From NCBI GenBank assembly GCA_016185245.1, contig JACPNZ010000016.1, positions 186,001 through 250,000 of the forward strand: a DNA stretch of 64,000 nucleotides, in the 5' to 3' direction. The stretch comes from Hyphomicrobiales bacterium. Its GTDB lineage: Bacteria; Pseudomonadota; Alphaproteobacteria; Rhizobiales; Aestuariivirgaceae. This document shows positions 24,341-33,012 of this stretch, piece by piece. The notes beneath the pieces are model-generated. The model was not told the DNA's origin. It worked only from the letters and a program-made list of their open reading frames with translations, and did no database searches. The translations under genes were made by a program, and so were the position numbers. Every line of letters begins with the position of its first letter. Position 1 is the first letter of the stretch.

Positions 24341-26308
24341 CTACAGACCCATCGCCAGCTTGCGGCCCTCGTAGATCGCCATGACCGCGGTCCGCGCCGC
24401 CACCGCATCGCCGATTGCCGGGAGGCCAAGTTCTGTCGCAATCGCGGCTTCCGGCACATTGGTCGCGGCGATCACCAGACTGTCGGCGGCGATCCGCCGG
24501 TCGGGCCCGCCAAAGGAGAAAATCGTGGCGCCGTCGCCGTGCCATTCGCGCAGCGCCGCTTCGGCAACGATGGTCACCCCCAGCTGGCGCAACCTGGACC
24601 GCAGCAATACGTCGGCATTGGTGCGTGCCATCTCGGCCATGACCGCGGCGGCGGGTGTGACGATGGTAACGTCATGTCCGGCTTCGGCGAGATAGAGCGC
24701 CGTGCCGCCGCCCTTCCAGTTGGCGGTCTCGTCGAGGACCAGAATCCGTTTGCCCAGACGCGCCGCCCTTCCCATCACGTCCTCCGCCGACCAGACATTG
24801 CCGCGCCCGATCCCCGGCAGCGCATCGAACTCCGGCAGGGTCCTTTGGAAGCCCTTGCCGTCGGGAAGCGAGCCCGTGGCGACGATCACCGCGTCGGCGC
24901 CGAAGGCTTTCACCTCGCTGGCATCCATCGGCGCGTTGAGTCTCACCGTCACCTGCAGCTTGCCGAGCTGGCGCTCGTACCAGTCGAGAAAATCGATGAT
25001 CTGGTGGCGCCGGGGCTGGAGCCCCGCCAGGCGGAACTGGCCGCCGAGCCTGCCGGAGGCCTCGACCAATGTCACCCGATGGCCGCGCTCGGCCGCCACC
25101 CGCGCCGCCTCAAGCCCAGCGACGCCGCCGCCCACCACCAGCACGGTCTTAGGGCTAGCCGCCGGGGTGAAGCGATCGCCGCCCCACTCGAATTCGCGCC
25201 CCGCACTGGGGTTGATCAGGCAGGAAATCCAGTAGTCGCGATAGCGCCTGCCCCAGCACATCTGGTTGCACGAGAGGCACGGGCGGACATCCTCCGGCCT
25301 TCCGTCGCGCGCCTTATTGGCGAGATGCGGATCGGCGATCTGGCCGCGGACGATCGACACCATGTCGGCCTGGCCCGAGGCCACCACCTGGTTGGCGTTC
25401 TCCGGCGTTCGGATGTGGGCTTCGCACTGGACCCTGGCGTGCTTCACCACCTGCTTCAGCGCCTCGGCATGGGGCGCTCCCAGCTTGTCGGCGAAAAACA
25501 CGCTGGGAATGATGCCGCCGAAGGAGAAGTAACTGCCGGTGCCGCAGGTCACATAGTCCATCAGCTGGCGCTGGTCATGCCATGCGACGATCTCCTGCAA
25601 TTGCTCGATGGTCTGCGAAACCTTCACCTCCGGGTCCATGTTGACGGCAAGGCCGATGATGAAATCCTCGCCCGCCATCTTGCGGATGCGCTCCATGATG
25701 GTGCGGGAAAACCGCATGCGGTTGTCGAAGGAGCCACCCCAGCGGTCGTCGCGGCGATTGTTGAAGGGCAGCCAGAACTGGTCGATGATGGCGTTATAGG
25801 CGGCGAACAGCTCGACGCCGTCGAAACCGGATTGCTTTGCCCGCCGCGCCGCCGCCACGAAACTTTCGATAATCTCCTCGATCTCGGCCTCGGTCATGGC
25901 GTGGCTGCCGTCCGAATCGTGGAACGACGGCAAGCCCGAAGGCGACCAGCTGGGCTCGTAGGAATTGTCGAAATCGCCGTGCTGGCCCACATGGTAAAGC
26001 TGGTGGCAGATGACCGCGCCATGATCATGGACGGCATCGGTCACTTTGCGGAAGTGCGGGATCACCGCGTCGCTCGAATGGCGGAAATTGCCGCGCGTCA
26101 GCACCGCCGTGCGATGCACCGGCATGGGCTCGACCACAATCATGGCGGCGCCGCCGCGGGCCCGCTCCTCGTAATAGCCGCGATGGCGCTCGCCCGGCAG
26201 GCCCTGCTCGGCCATGTTGGCGGTGTGAGCGCCGAACACGATGCGGTTGCGCAGACTCTTGTGACGAAGCTGCAACGGCTTGAACAGGGCGGGAAACTGC
26301 TGCGACAT
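24341..26308 (-). CDS. TMADH/FadH-family flavoprotein, N-methyl-amine demethylase-like
   Basis: A 655-residue oxidoreductase with an OYE-type FMN TIM-barrel (about 1-340), a 4Fe-4S site (CLSCNQMC with a further Cys about 12 residues later, near 345-370) and a dinucleotide-binding region beginning VLVVGGGVAGLEAARVA near 390. This is the plan of trimethylamine/dimethylamine dehydrogenase, dienoyl-CoA reductase and N-methylproline demethylase. The MttB-family gene 9 nt upstream makes demethylation of a methylated amine, such as a product of betaine demethylation, the likeliest role. GAGGAATTAG precedes the ATG. Subfamily assignment is inferred. Confidence 0.85.
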   Translation of the reverse strand: MSQQFPALFKPLQLRHKSLRNRIVFGAHTANMAEQGLPGERHRGYYEERARGGAAMIVVEPMPVHRTAVLTRGNFRHSSDAVIPHFRKVTDAVHDHGAVICHQLYHVGQHGDFDNSYEPSWSPSGLPSFHDSDGSHAMTEAEIEEIIESFVAAARRAKQSGFDGVELFAAYNAIIDQFWLPFNNRRDDRWGGSFDNRMRFSRTIMERIRKMAGEDFIIGLAVNMDPEVKVSQTIEQLQEIVAWHDQRQLMDYVTCGTGSYFSFGGIIPSVFFADKLGAPHAEALKQVVKHARVQCEAHIRTPENANQVVASGQADMVSIVRGQIADPHLANKARDGRPEDVRPCLSCNQMCWGRRYRDYWISCLINPSAGREFEWGGDRFTPAASPKTVLVVGGGVAGLEAARVAAERGHRVTLVEASGRLGGQFRLAGLQPRRHQIIDFLDWYERQLGKLQVTVRLNAPMDASEVKAFGADAVIVATGSLPDGKGFQRTLPEFDALPGIGRGNVWSAEDVMGRAARLGKRILVLDETANWKGGGTALYLAEAGHDVTIVTPAAAVMAEMARTNADVLLRSRLRQLGVTIVAEAALREWHGDGATIFSFGGPDRRIAADSLVIAATNVPEAAIATELGLPAIGDAVAARTAVMAIYEGRKLAMGL

Positions 26309-26317
26309 TCTAATTCC

Positions 26318-27835
26318 TCAGTCGATGGGGGCGCCGCCCTGTTCCTTGCGCCTGGCGACAAAGGCGGCAAGGGCCTCGGCCGTGGCGGGATCAAGGCTCG
26401 GCTCGGTGTAGGTTCGGAGCGCCTCCTGCCAGATGCCGGTGGCGCGCTCGGCGGCGCTTCTGCCGCCCGCCTCCATCCACGCCCCGTAGTTCTGGGTAAT
26501 GGAGATGAGCGGCCGGTAGAAGGCGTCCTCGACGGTGGCGATGGTGCGCGCCGTTCCGAAGAAGTGGCCGCCCGGACCCACTTCGGCGATCTCGTCAAGC
26601 GCCAGCGTGTCATCGTCGACGATGACCGGCTCAAGCACATGGGCCATGCTCTGCGCCACCTCGCAGTCGAGCACGAATTTCTCGTAAGAAGAGCACAACC
26701 CGCCTTCGACCCAGCCGGCCACATGCATCAGAAGATTGGCGCCCGCCGAAACCGCACTCGACACGGCATTGGCCGATTCATAGCCCGAGGCGAAATCGGG
26801 AATGTTGGAGGCGCTGAAGTTGGACGAGCGCAGCGGCAGGCCATAACGCCTGGCCATCTGGCCGCCGATCAGGGTGCATTTCATCATGTCGGCCAAACCA
26901 TAGGCCGGAGAGCCGGTGCGCATGTCGACGTTCTTGGACGCACAGCCGAACAGGATCGGAGCGCCGGGCCTGACGAGCTGCGCCAGCGTGACCCCGAACA
27001 GCACCTCGGCACAGGTGATCGCCATGGCGCTGGCGATCGTCGCCGGCGTCGAGGCCCCGGCGATGACGAAGGGCGTCAGCAGCGTCGGCTGGCCGTGGCG
27101 CGCCATGTCCATGACCCCGATGGTCATCGGCACGTCGTATTGCAGCGGCGTGTTGGTATTGATGATCGAGAACACGCCGGGCCGCTGGCCGAATTGCTCG
27201 AGCGTTTCGCCGCGGGCGATGGCGCAAAGTCTGAGCACGTCCTCGATCCGCTGCCGGCTCTGGCAGAAGACGTAGGGCACCTTGTCGGTGAGCGTCAGCA
27301 TGGCGAGGGCCGCATCGAGATGGCGGAAGCGCACCTCGCAGTCGAGCGGCTCCACCGGCCAGCCGTTCATCTGCACGATGTTGAAGAACTGGGTGAGCTT
27401 GAGAAGCTCGGCCAGATCGGCAAGCGTGCCGGAGCGGCGGCCGCGAATGAGATCGGTGCAGGCGGGAGGGCCGAGTACTGCCGCCGTGGTCAGCCAGTCA
27501 CCGCCGAGCTTCACCGCACGGGCGCCATTGCGCGGCGTGAGGGTGAGCTCCGATGGGGCGGTCTGCAAGGCCGCTTCGACAATGTCGCGCCCCACGCGAA
27601 CCCGATTCTCGGTCTCGTCGACGATAGCGCCAGCATCGGCGAAAATGTCGCGCGCCTCCTTGACGGCGCAGCGCACCCCGATGGTCTCGAGAATGCGAAG
27701 CGCGGCAAAATGGATGCGCTCCACTTCATCGTCGGAAATCATCCGCCCGCGCGGCAATCGGTTGTGCAACCGCCGCCAACCCTGCTGCACGATGTCGGTT
27801 GCCTTGCGTCGCCGGCTGGGAGTGGAAGGGCGCAT
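26318..27835 (-). CDS. MttB-family trimethylamine methyltransferase homologue (non-pyrrolysine)
   Basis: A 505-residue protein of the MttB superfamily, close to the roughly 495 residues of archaeal MttB. The frame has no internal amber codon, so it belongs to the large non-pyrrolysine group whose studied members demethylate glycine betaine, proline betaine or carnitine onto a corrinoid protein. Family segments include ALRILETIGVRC at the N-terminus and a GCASKNVDMRTGSPAYGLADM segment in the middle. No corrinoid protein or activator gene is in the window. It lies between an Ldh2 dehydrogenase and a demethylase-like flavoprotein. Start ATG 27835 is not certain; ATG 27742 is an alternative. Confidence 0.85.
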   Translation of the reverse strand: MRPSTPSRRRKATDIVQQGWRRLHNRLPRGRMISDDEVERIHFAALRILETIGVRCAVKEARDIFADAGAIVDETENRVRVGRDIVEAALQTAPSELTLTPRNGARAVKLGGDWLTTAAVLGPPACTDLIRGRRSGTLADLAELLKLTQFFNIVQMNGWPVEPLDCEVRFRHLDAALAMLTLTDKVPYVFCQSRQRIEDVLRLCAIARGETLEQFGQRPGVFSIINTNTPLQYDVPMTIGVMDMARHGQPTLLTPFVIAGASTPATIASAMAITCAEVLFGVTLAQLVRPGAPILFGCASKNVDMRTGSPAYGLADMMKCTLIGGQMARRYGLPLRSSNFSASNIPDFASGYESANAVSSAVSAGANLLMHVAGWVEGGLCSSYEKFVLDCEVAQSMAHVLEPVIVDDDTLALDEIAEVGPGGHFFGTARTIATVEDAFYRPLISITQNYGAWMEAGGRSAAERATGIWQEALRTYTEPSLDPATAEALAAFVARRKEQGGAPID

Positions 27836-27844
27836 GCCGTAGGC

Positions 27845-28855
27845 TTAGCAGAAACGCTTGAGCCGCTCATAGAGGGCAGCGTCGATGGACAGGCCCTCCT
27901 TGGCCAGGCGCTTCCGGTTGGCGGTGCGGCGGGAATTGGGAAGCCGGGCGCCCTCCTGCGCGGTGATCGACTTGGCGAGTGCTGTCACCTGCCGATCGAA
28001 AACCGGTCCGGAGAAATGGCCGGGATCGAGCGCCAGGAAGAACTGGCCGCAGCCGATGGGCTTTCCGTCATTGAGGGTGAAGGACCCCATCTGCAACCCG
28101 CGATTGCCGCCCGCCAGGCAAGCGCACATCGCCTCGACAATCAGGCCCTGGCCGAAACCCTTGTGCCCGCCGGCCGGCGCCATCGACCCTTCCAGCCCCT
28201 TGTTGGGGTCGGTGGTGGGCTTCCCCTCGGCATCGAGCGCCCAGCCCAGCGGGATTTCGCGGCCCTCTTCGGCGGCCCGCTTCACCGCCGTCCAGGTAAC
28301 CGCCGAGGACGACTGGTCGATGAGGAAGGCGATCTTGCCGTTCCGGCCCGGCACCGCAAACGACATGGGATTGGTGCCGATCACCTTTCGGCGGCCGCCG
28401 ACCGGCGCGATGTTGGGAGTGGAATTGGTGAATCCGAAGGCGACAAGTCCCTGCCGGGCGAGAAAGCCCGTGTGATAGCCGAGTGTCCCCGCGTTGTAGG
28501 AATTGTGGATGCCCATGCCGGCGACGCCGTGCTTCTTCGCCGCCGGAACGAGTCTCGTGAAGCCTGCCTCGATCGCCGGATGGGCAAACCCGCCGCGGGC
28601 ATCGACCATGAAGGCCGTGGGCGAGGTTTTCTTCACCTGCGGCCTGGCCCGGCCATCGACTTTGCCGCTCTTCACATGCTCGCAATAGAATTGCAGCCAG
28701 AAAAAGCCGTGGCCCGACAGGCCGCTCAGTTCCGTATCGAGAATCGCATCGGTGAAATAACCGGCATTGCGCGGCGCCAATCCCGCACCGGTCAGCACCC
28801 CATGGATCAACTGCCGCGCCGCCTTCGGCGAAAGCCGCATGTCCTGCCCGACCAT
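27845..28855 (-). CDS. Ldh2/malate dehydrogenase-family NAD(P)-dependent oxidoreductase
   Basis: A 336-residue member of the Ldh2 family (malate/L-sulfolactate/ureidoglycolate dehydrogenases and imino-acid reductases such as DpkA). Family features are the early helix SGLSGHGFF with the catalytic His, GIHNSYNAGTLGYH, TPNIAPVGGR and GTNPMSFAVP, and the C-terminal GHKGFGQGLIVEAM. It heads the operon with the MttB homologue and the demethylase-like flavoprotein, which favours a cyclic imino or N-methyl amino acid substrate over malate. GGGAGG lies 7 nt before ATG 28855. Confidence 0.82.
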   Translation of the reverse strand: MVGQDMRLSPKAARQLIHGVLTGAGLAPRNAGYFTDAILDTELSGLSGHGFFWLQFYCEHVKSGKVDGRARPQVKKTSPTAFMVDARGGFAHPAIEAGFTRLVPAAKKHGVAGMGIHNSYNAGTLGYHTGFLARQGLVAFGFTNSTPNIAPVGGRRKVIGTNPMSFAVPGRNGKIAFLIDQSSSAVTWTAVKRAAEEGREIPLGWALDAEGKPTTDPNKGLEGSMAPAGGHKGFGQGLIVEAMCACLAGGNRGLQMGSFTLNDGKPIGCGQFFLALDPGHFSGPVFDRQVTALAKSITAQEGARLPNSRRTANRKRLAKEGLSIDAALYERLKRFC

Positions 28856-28951
28856 TTTCCCGCCTCCCAGGCTTCATTGCTGGACCGGACGATATTTCAG
28901 GATGGCGCGGGGGTCGAGACGCCGCGAACTCATGCAACGATTGACCGGAAC

Positions 28952-30268
28952 TCACGCCGGCTTGCGGCGTGCCATCGGATCGGGGAGCAGCGCCAAGATG
29001 TCGACGCGCTGTTCGCCCAGCCGGTGCAGCATGAAGGCGGTGGCGCCAAGCCAGGCGAGGAATGTCACAAATACCGCCAGCCCGGCGCCAATGAGACCAT
29101 AGAGGCCGGTGAACACCAGGCTCGCCAGGATCAGCACGAGAATGCAGCCGGTGCTGATCAGGGCGTTAATCCCCTGCACGCCGCGCAAGGTCATCAGATG
29201 GGAGCTCGGGCCGGCCAGGGCGCGCATCAGCTGGCTACCGATCAGAATGATCAGAACCCAGCGGCCTTCGGCGAACTGCGGACCGAACATCGAGAGAAGT
29301 TCGCGACCGAGAACCACGGCGCCGGCGAGTGCGGCCGCCGTCAGGGCAAACGGCATGGCGATCGAGCGCCACAGCGCCCGGCGCAGCGCCAGGCTGTCGC
29401 CCGCATGGCGGGCATCGGCGATATCGGGCACCGCCATCTGCTGGGCGATCTGCACGAAATAGCCGACCAGCAGGGCGAGCTTCAGGCACAGCCCGAAGAC
29501 CGCGACCTCGGCCGAGGGCAGGAACGGCACGGCCACCAGAATGCCGATGTCGGCGAAGAAATTGGTGAACACCGCCAGCAACACCAGAAGCCAGGCTTCG
29601 CGCCGCCAGCGCCGGGCGATACCGCGCCACCCGGGTCTCCAGATCAATGGCGGCATCCTCACCCGCATCGCCGCGATCACATAGACGGCAATGAGGGCCG
29701 TAGCCCCGGCGAAGAGCGCGGTGGCGACGAAGGCGGTAGGACGAAGGCCCAGCAGGCTTATGCCGGCAATCGCCGAGAAAAACAGGATCGGCCGTCCCAA
29801 CCCCTCCGGCACGTAGCAGATGCCGAAGAAGCGCATGGCGCCGGCGATGTTGGTATAGATATTGATCAGCGCCACTGCCACGACCATGACACCGCCGGCC
29901 ACATAGCTGGACCGTTCGATGGCCGAAAGGCTTGGCCACAGCATGGCGTAGGCGGCGATCAGGACCAGAGCGACGGCGCTGGCGAAGATGGCGTCAAGGG
30001 TCGCCTGCCCGGCAAAGCGGCCGAAGAGTGCGGGCGTCGCCTTGTTGCGGTAGCGGGCGGCAAAGCGCGGAGCGATCTGCGGATAACCCTGAGCCGCCGC
30101 AATGCCTGCGACCGCCGCCAGGCTGGTCGCGGCATAGAAGATGCCGAGCTCACTGGCCCCCAGAACCCGCGCCATTATCAGCTGAGTGAGAAATCCGACA
30201 CCCGCTCCGAGAAACCGCGAGCCCGCAAGTATCCCGGGTCTTGTCGCCAGCTGGCGAAGCTTTTCCAT
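28952..30268 (-). CDS. Polysaccharide/lipid flippase-like membrane protein (Wzx/MOP family)
   Basis: A 438-residue integral membrane protein with about 12 hydrophobic helices and the MOP-superfamily opening GSRFLGAGVGFLTQLIMARVLGASELGIFYAATSL. Relatives move lipid-linked oligosaccharides or lipopeptide-like products across the inner membrane. No glycosyltransferase or polymerase is nearby. It begins 4 nt after the stop of the amino acid:carrier-protein ligase gene, so it looks like the last gene of that unit. Export of the cluster's product is therefore a reasonable inference. Confidence 0.82.
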   Translation of the reverse strand: MEKLRQLATRPGILAGSRFLGAGVGFLTQLIMARVLGASELGIFYAATSLAAVAGIAAAQGYPQIAPRFAARYRNKATPALFGRFAGQATLDAIFASAVALVLIAAYAMLWPSLSAIERSSYVAGGVMVVAVALINIYTNIAGAMRFFGICYVPEGLGRPILFFSAIAGISLLGLRPTAFVATALFAGATALIAVYVIAAMRVRMPPLIWRPGWRGIARRWRREAWLLVLLAVFTNFFADIGILVAVPFLPSAEVAVFGLCLKLALLVGYFVQIAQQMAVPDIADARHAGDSLALRRALWRSIAMPFALTAAALAGAVVLGRELLSMFGPQFAEGRWVLIILIGSQLMRALAGPSSHLMTLRGVQGINALISTGCILVLILASLVFTGLYGLIGAGLAVFVTFLAWLGATAFMLHRLGEQRVDILALLPDPMARRKPA

Positions 30269-30272
30269 GGCA

Positions 30273-31211
30273 CTACATGTTCAGGACCTGGCGTACCGCG
30301 CCTGGCCACCGGCGGAAATCGATCCCGTGAACGGCGAACAGCGCCACCGCCAGACGGTCCATGCCGAAGGCGACGCAGCCCGAATGGGCCGGCTCGCCCG
30401 ACGCGAGCCGCATGTCCCAGGCCAGGCCGAAATGTTCCTTGTGATAGTTGAAACTCATGCAGGCCGTCGGCATTTCGGCCGAGCGCACCGGGATAAGAAG
30501 TTCGAACTTCAGCGCCGCCTGGATTTGGGCAACCGCCATCATCTGCCCGACCCGGCCGAAAAACGGATCGCTCGCCTGCTCCACCGCGAACGGCAGCATC
30601 AGACGGCGGGCCATCTCCTGAGCCTTGGTCATCCAGACTTCACGAAACGCCGAAACCTGCTCGGCCGTGCCGATGCGGACGAATTCCCGCATGCGGAAGG
30701 ACTGGAAGCGGTCGATGTCGGTCGACGGCTCGTGACGGAACACGTCGGCGGCGATGTCGAAGACATAGCCCAGCGCCGGCACGAGGCCCCGCTCTGCGGC
30801 AATCGGATAGACCGGATAACAGGCGGCCGGCGACAACACCAGATCGGCCGAGGTGAGCGACGCCGTCCAGTCGCCGCCCTTTTCGAAGGTCGCAACCGCC
30901 CCGTTGATCTCGGCCTCGCTACCGTGCAGCGCGCAGACACAGCCGAGAAGATTGGGGAAGCTCTTGAGATAGCCGGATTTCTCCAGCTGTTTCCGGCTCA
31001 TCACCGGCGGGAAGCGCAGCACCTCGGCATCCGCATCACGCTCCCGCGAAATCAAGGCGGCGAGCCGCTCGACCGCGGTTTCATAATCCTGGGTGCGGGC
31101 CACCACGCCATCCACACCCATGGAACGAAACAGCGCCCTAGCGATCGTCTTCTCGTCCCGCCGCGCCGAGCCAGGCATGTCGGCCTCGGAAGACTGGAAG
31201 GGAGCGTTCAT
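30273..31211 (-). CDS. Amino acid:[carrier protein] ligase, SerRS-like
   Basis: A 312-residue truncated class II aminoacyl-tRNA-synthetase homologue lacking a tRNA-binding arm. Such enzymes (Bradyrhizobium Bll0957 type) activate a small amino acid, Gly or Ala, with ATP and load it on the phosphopantetheine of a carrier protein instead of tRNA. With ATG 31211 as start, Cys131, Glu176 (in FRMREFVRIG, motif 2) and Cys279 (in HSGCVAFGMDR, motif 3) fall exactly at the zinc-ligand positions I recall for Bll0957. AGAGG lies 5 nt before this ATG; the frame also opens with a TTG at 31235. A carrier-protein gene lies nearby at 32705. Confidence 0.92.
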   Translation of the reverse strand: MNAPFQSSEADMPGSARRDEKTIARALFRSMGVDGVVARTQDYETAVERLAALISRERDADAEVLRFPPVMSRKQLEKSGYLKSFPNLLGCVCALHGSEAEINGAVATFEKGGDWTASLTSADLVLSPAACYPVYPIAAERGLVPALGYVFDIAADVFRHEPSTDIDRFQSFRMREFVRIGTAEQVSAFREVWMTKAQEMARRLMLPFAVEQASDPFFGRVGQMMAVAQIQAALKFELLIPVRSAEMPTACMSFNYHKEHFGLAWDMRLASGEPAHSGCVAFGMDRLAVALFAVHGIDFRRWPGAVRQVLNM

Positions 31212-31252
31212 CGATGCCTCTTGGGGGTTGGACAAGCGCGCCGCACTCTGCC

Positions 31253-32467
31253 TCAGCCGGCGATCGAGTCGGGAACGCCGCTCATCGCCATCATGTTCGC
31301 CATGTTGCCGAGGATGCGGTCGTTGTTGATCATGATCGGCGAGGACAGGACGTCGCGCAGATGACGGCCGATGCTGACATCGCCATCGTTGCGATAGCCG
31401 CCCAGCCCGCAGGTCCGGTAGCAGCTCATGACCGTCTGCAGCGCCAGCTCGGAAGCCTGCACCTTGGTGAGGGTGATCTCCGACTGGTAGTCAAGCGCCG
31501 CCGATTGCGCCTCATCGAGGTGTGCCGCCTCGTAGCGGGCCAGCGATGCGGCGATGAGATTGCGCAACAGCCGCAGCGACGACTTGGCGGCCGTCAGATG
31601 CATGCCGCCCGGCGGCATCTGGCCGCCGGAGCCGCGCATGGCGCGACGCACGAAGAGTTCGGCCTTCTGCACGCCGGCGGCGGCGATGCCGGCCCACACG
31701 CTCGACCACAGGAGATGGGCGACCGGCGTCATGGTGCGCGAATGGATGGCGTTGTAGGGCACCGGCAGTATCTGTTGCGGAACGCCCCTGGCTTTCAGGC
31801 TGAAGCCGCCGCTGCAGGTGCCGCGCATGCCGAGCGCGTCCCAGCCGCCGGTTGCTGTCAGCTGATAATCCTTCTTCAGGAAGACGGCCAGTACCTGGTC
31901 CGAGGCTGCCGCATCGGGCGAACGCCGGGCAGTGGTCACCACCCCGTCGGCCTCCGCCCCATAGGAAATGACCGAGGCATCGCGAAGCAGCGTGATGTGC
32001 TCGCCATCCGTCTCGATCGCCGAAGCGCTCGACCTGACATTTCCGCCGCCCATTCCCTCGGTTGTCGAGGATGCAAACAGCAGTTGCTCGGCGCACAACC
32101 GGCGAAGCACGGCTTCCTGCCAGGGCGAACCCATGCCGTGATTGACGATGCAGGCAACCTTGGTCTGGTGCATGGCGAAAATCATTCCGGTCGAGGCGCA
32201 GCCGCGGCCCAGCGCGTAACAGATCTCGGCGATCTCGCTAACCGTCGCACCCTCGCCGCCGAGGCTTTGCGGAACCATCAAGCCGAGCAGTTGCCCGTCG
32301 CGGATGGCCGCCATGGCTTCAACCGGAAACCGCGCCTTGACATCGACATCATCGGCGTACTTCAGGGCAACGTCGGCCGAGGCGGCAACGCGGGCTCCCA
32401 GGTTTTTTTCCATGGAGTTATGTGGATCCGCCGGTGCGACATCCTTGCCGACAGCGAGATAGTTCAT
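31253..32467 (-). CDS. Acyl-CoA dehydrogenase homologue next to the aa:CP ligase
   Basis: A 404-residue flavoprotein of the acyl-CoA dehydrogenase superfamily. It has the N-terminal helical domain (GLMVPQSLGGEG near residue 70), the middle beta domain (LLFASSTTEGMGGG, WDALGMRGTCSGGF) and the C-terminal four-helix domain with SCYRTCGLGGYRNDGDVSIGRHLRDV. Homologues such as PltE and RedW oxidise an aminoacyl group held on a carrier protein, so action on an aminoacyl-S-carrier is possible here. ATG 32467 follows GAGAGG; the longer frame to 32509 lacks this. It is the first gene of the unit with the ligase and flippase, 41 nt before the ligase. Confidence 0.82.
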   Translation of the reverse strand: MNYLAVGKDVAPADPHNSMEKNLGARVAASADVALKYADDVDVKARFPVEAMAAIRDGQLLGLMVPQSLGGEGATVSEIAEICYALGRGCASTGMIFAMHQTKVACIVNHGMGSPWQEAVLRRLCAEQLLFASSTTEGMGGGNVRSSASAIETDGEHITLLRDASVISYGAEADGVVTTARRSPDAAASDQVLAVFLKKDYQLTATGGWDALGMRGTCSGGFSLKARGVPQQILPVPYNAIHSRTMTPVAHLLWSSVWAGIAAAGVQKAELFVRRAMRGSGGQMPPGGMHLTAAKSSLRLLRNLIAASLARYEAAHLDEAQSAALDYQSEITLTKVQASELALQTVMSCYRTCGLGGYRNDGDVSIGRHLRDVLSSPIMINNDRILGNMANMMAMSGVPDSIAG

Positions 32468-32510
32468 CCGGCCTCTCCCGATTTCCGATCTCTGGCGGGT
32501 TCCGTTCATT

Positions 32511-32630
32511 TCAATTATAGTTGTATCGTCGCATGGTATAGTTAATGGCGGTGATGGGGTTAATAGTTGGCGGTGCGATTTGCCAATTGCGTTGGTTAGA
32601 CAGAAACACCGGTGCTTTTACTATAATTAG
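32511..32630. promoter_or_regulatory. Divergent promoter region between dehydrogenase and carrier-protein genes
   Basis: An AT-rich island in GC-rich DNA. AATTATAGT at 32513-32521 and ACTATAATT at 32620-32628 are a perfect inverted pair; each contains TATAAT on the strand reading outward (minus 32519-32514, plus 32622-32627), so they can be two mirrored -10 boxes. A further TATAGTTA lies at 32537-32544, 21 bp from the first TATAGT. No good -35 boxes are seen. The transcription start from the plus box would give a leader of about 70 nt. Confidence 0.5.
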
Positions 32631-32704
32631 TTGATTTGCGGACATTTATTCGAGTTCAGGTCAAATTGCCGAGAGCAACCAGAGTGAATGAGTTCGAGGA
32701 CCAT

Positions 32705-32998
32705 ATGAACGGGCAATTGACCCTCGCCGCGGCAGCTTCGCCCCAGCCGGCCAACCCGTCGGCCGATGCTGCCCTTGGCCGCATCATGACGGTACTGGCG
32801 GGGTTGAAGCCGCTCTCCGCCAAATTTAACCCTACGGCATATTTAGCCGATGCCGGATTTTCATCGATCGACATGGTGAAGGTCATGCTGGCCATCGAGG
32901 CCGAGTTCGATCTGATGATCCCGCAGCCCGACATCACGCCTGAGAATTTCGGCAGTGCGCGGTCGATCGCCGACATGATGGCCCGCCTGACCGCCTGA
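32705..32998 (+). CDS. Acyl/aminoacyl carrier protein (partner of the SerRS-like ligase)
   Basis: A 97-residue stand-alone carrier protein. The phosphopantetheine site is DAGFSSIDMVKVMLAIEAEF, with Ser54 (second Ser of FSSID) as the attachment residue. ATG 32705 follows CGAGGA by 5 nt; the upstream TTG-started frame at 32636 has no such signal. In characterised cases the SerRS-like ligase is paired with a carrier-protein gene close by, so this is the expected acceptor of the activated amino acid. A low-similarity N-terminal extension of about 20 residues (AAAASPQPANPSAD) precedes the helical core. Confidence 0.88.
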   Translation: MNGQLTLAAAASPQPANPSADAALGRIMTVLAGLKPLSAKFNPTAYLADAGFSSIDMVKVMLAIEAEFDLMIPQPDITPENFGSARSIADMMARLTA

Positions 32999-33012
32999 GA
33001 TCCGGGGCGATC

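Noticed and set aside
26318-27835. Pyrrolysine-containing MttB
   Set aside because: The whole frame reads through without an internal amber codon, and no pyl genes are present.
22706-30451. A plus-strand open frame of about 2580 codons
   Set aside because: It is antisense to well-supported minus-strand genes (carbonic anhydrase to flippase), has no family motif, and long antisense frames are expected in GC-rich DNA with strong codon bias.
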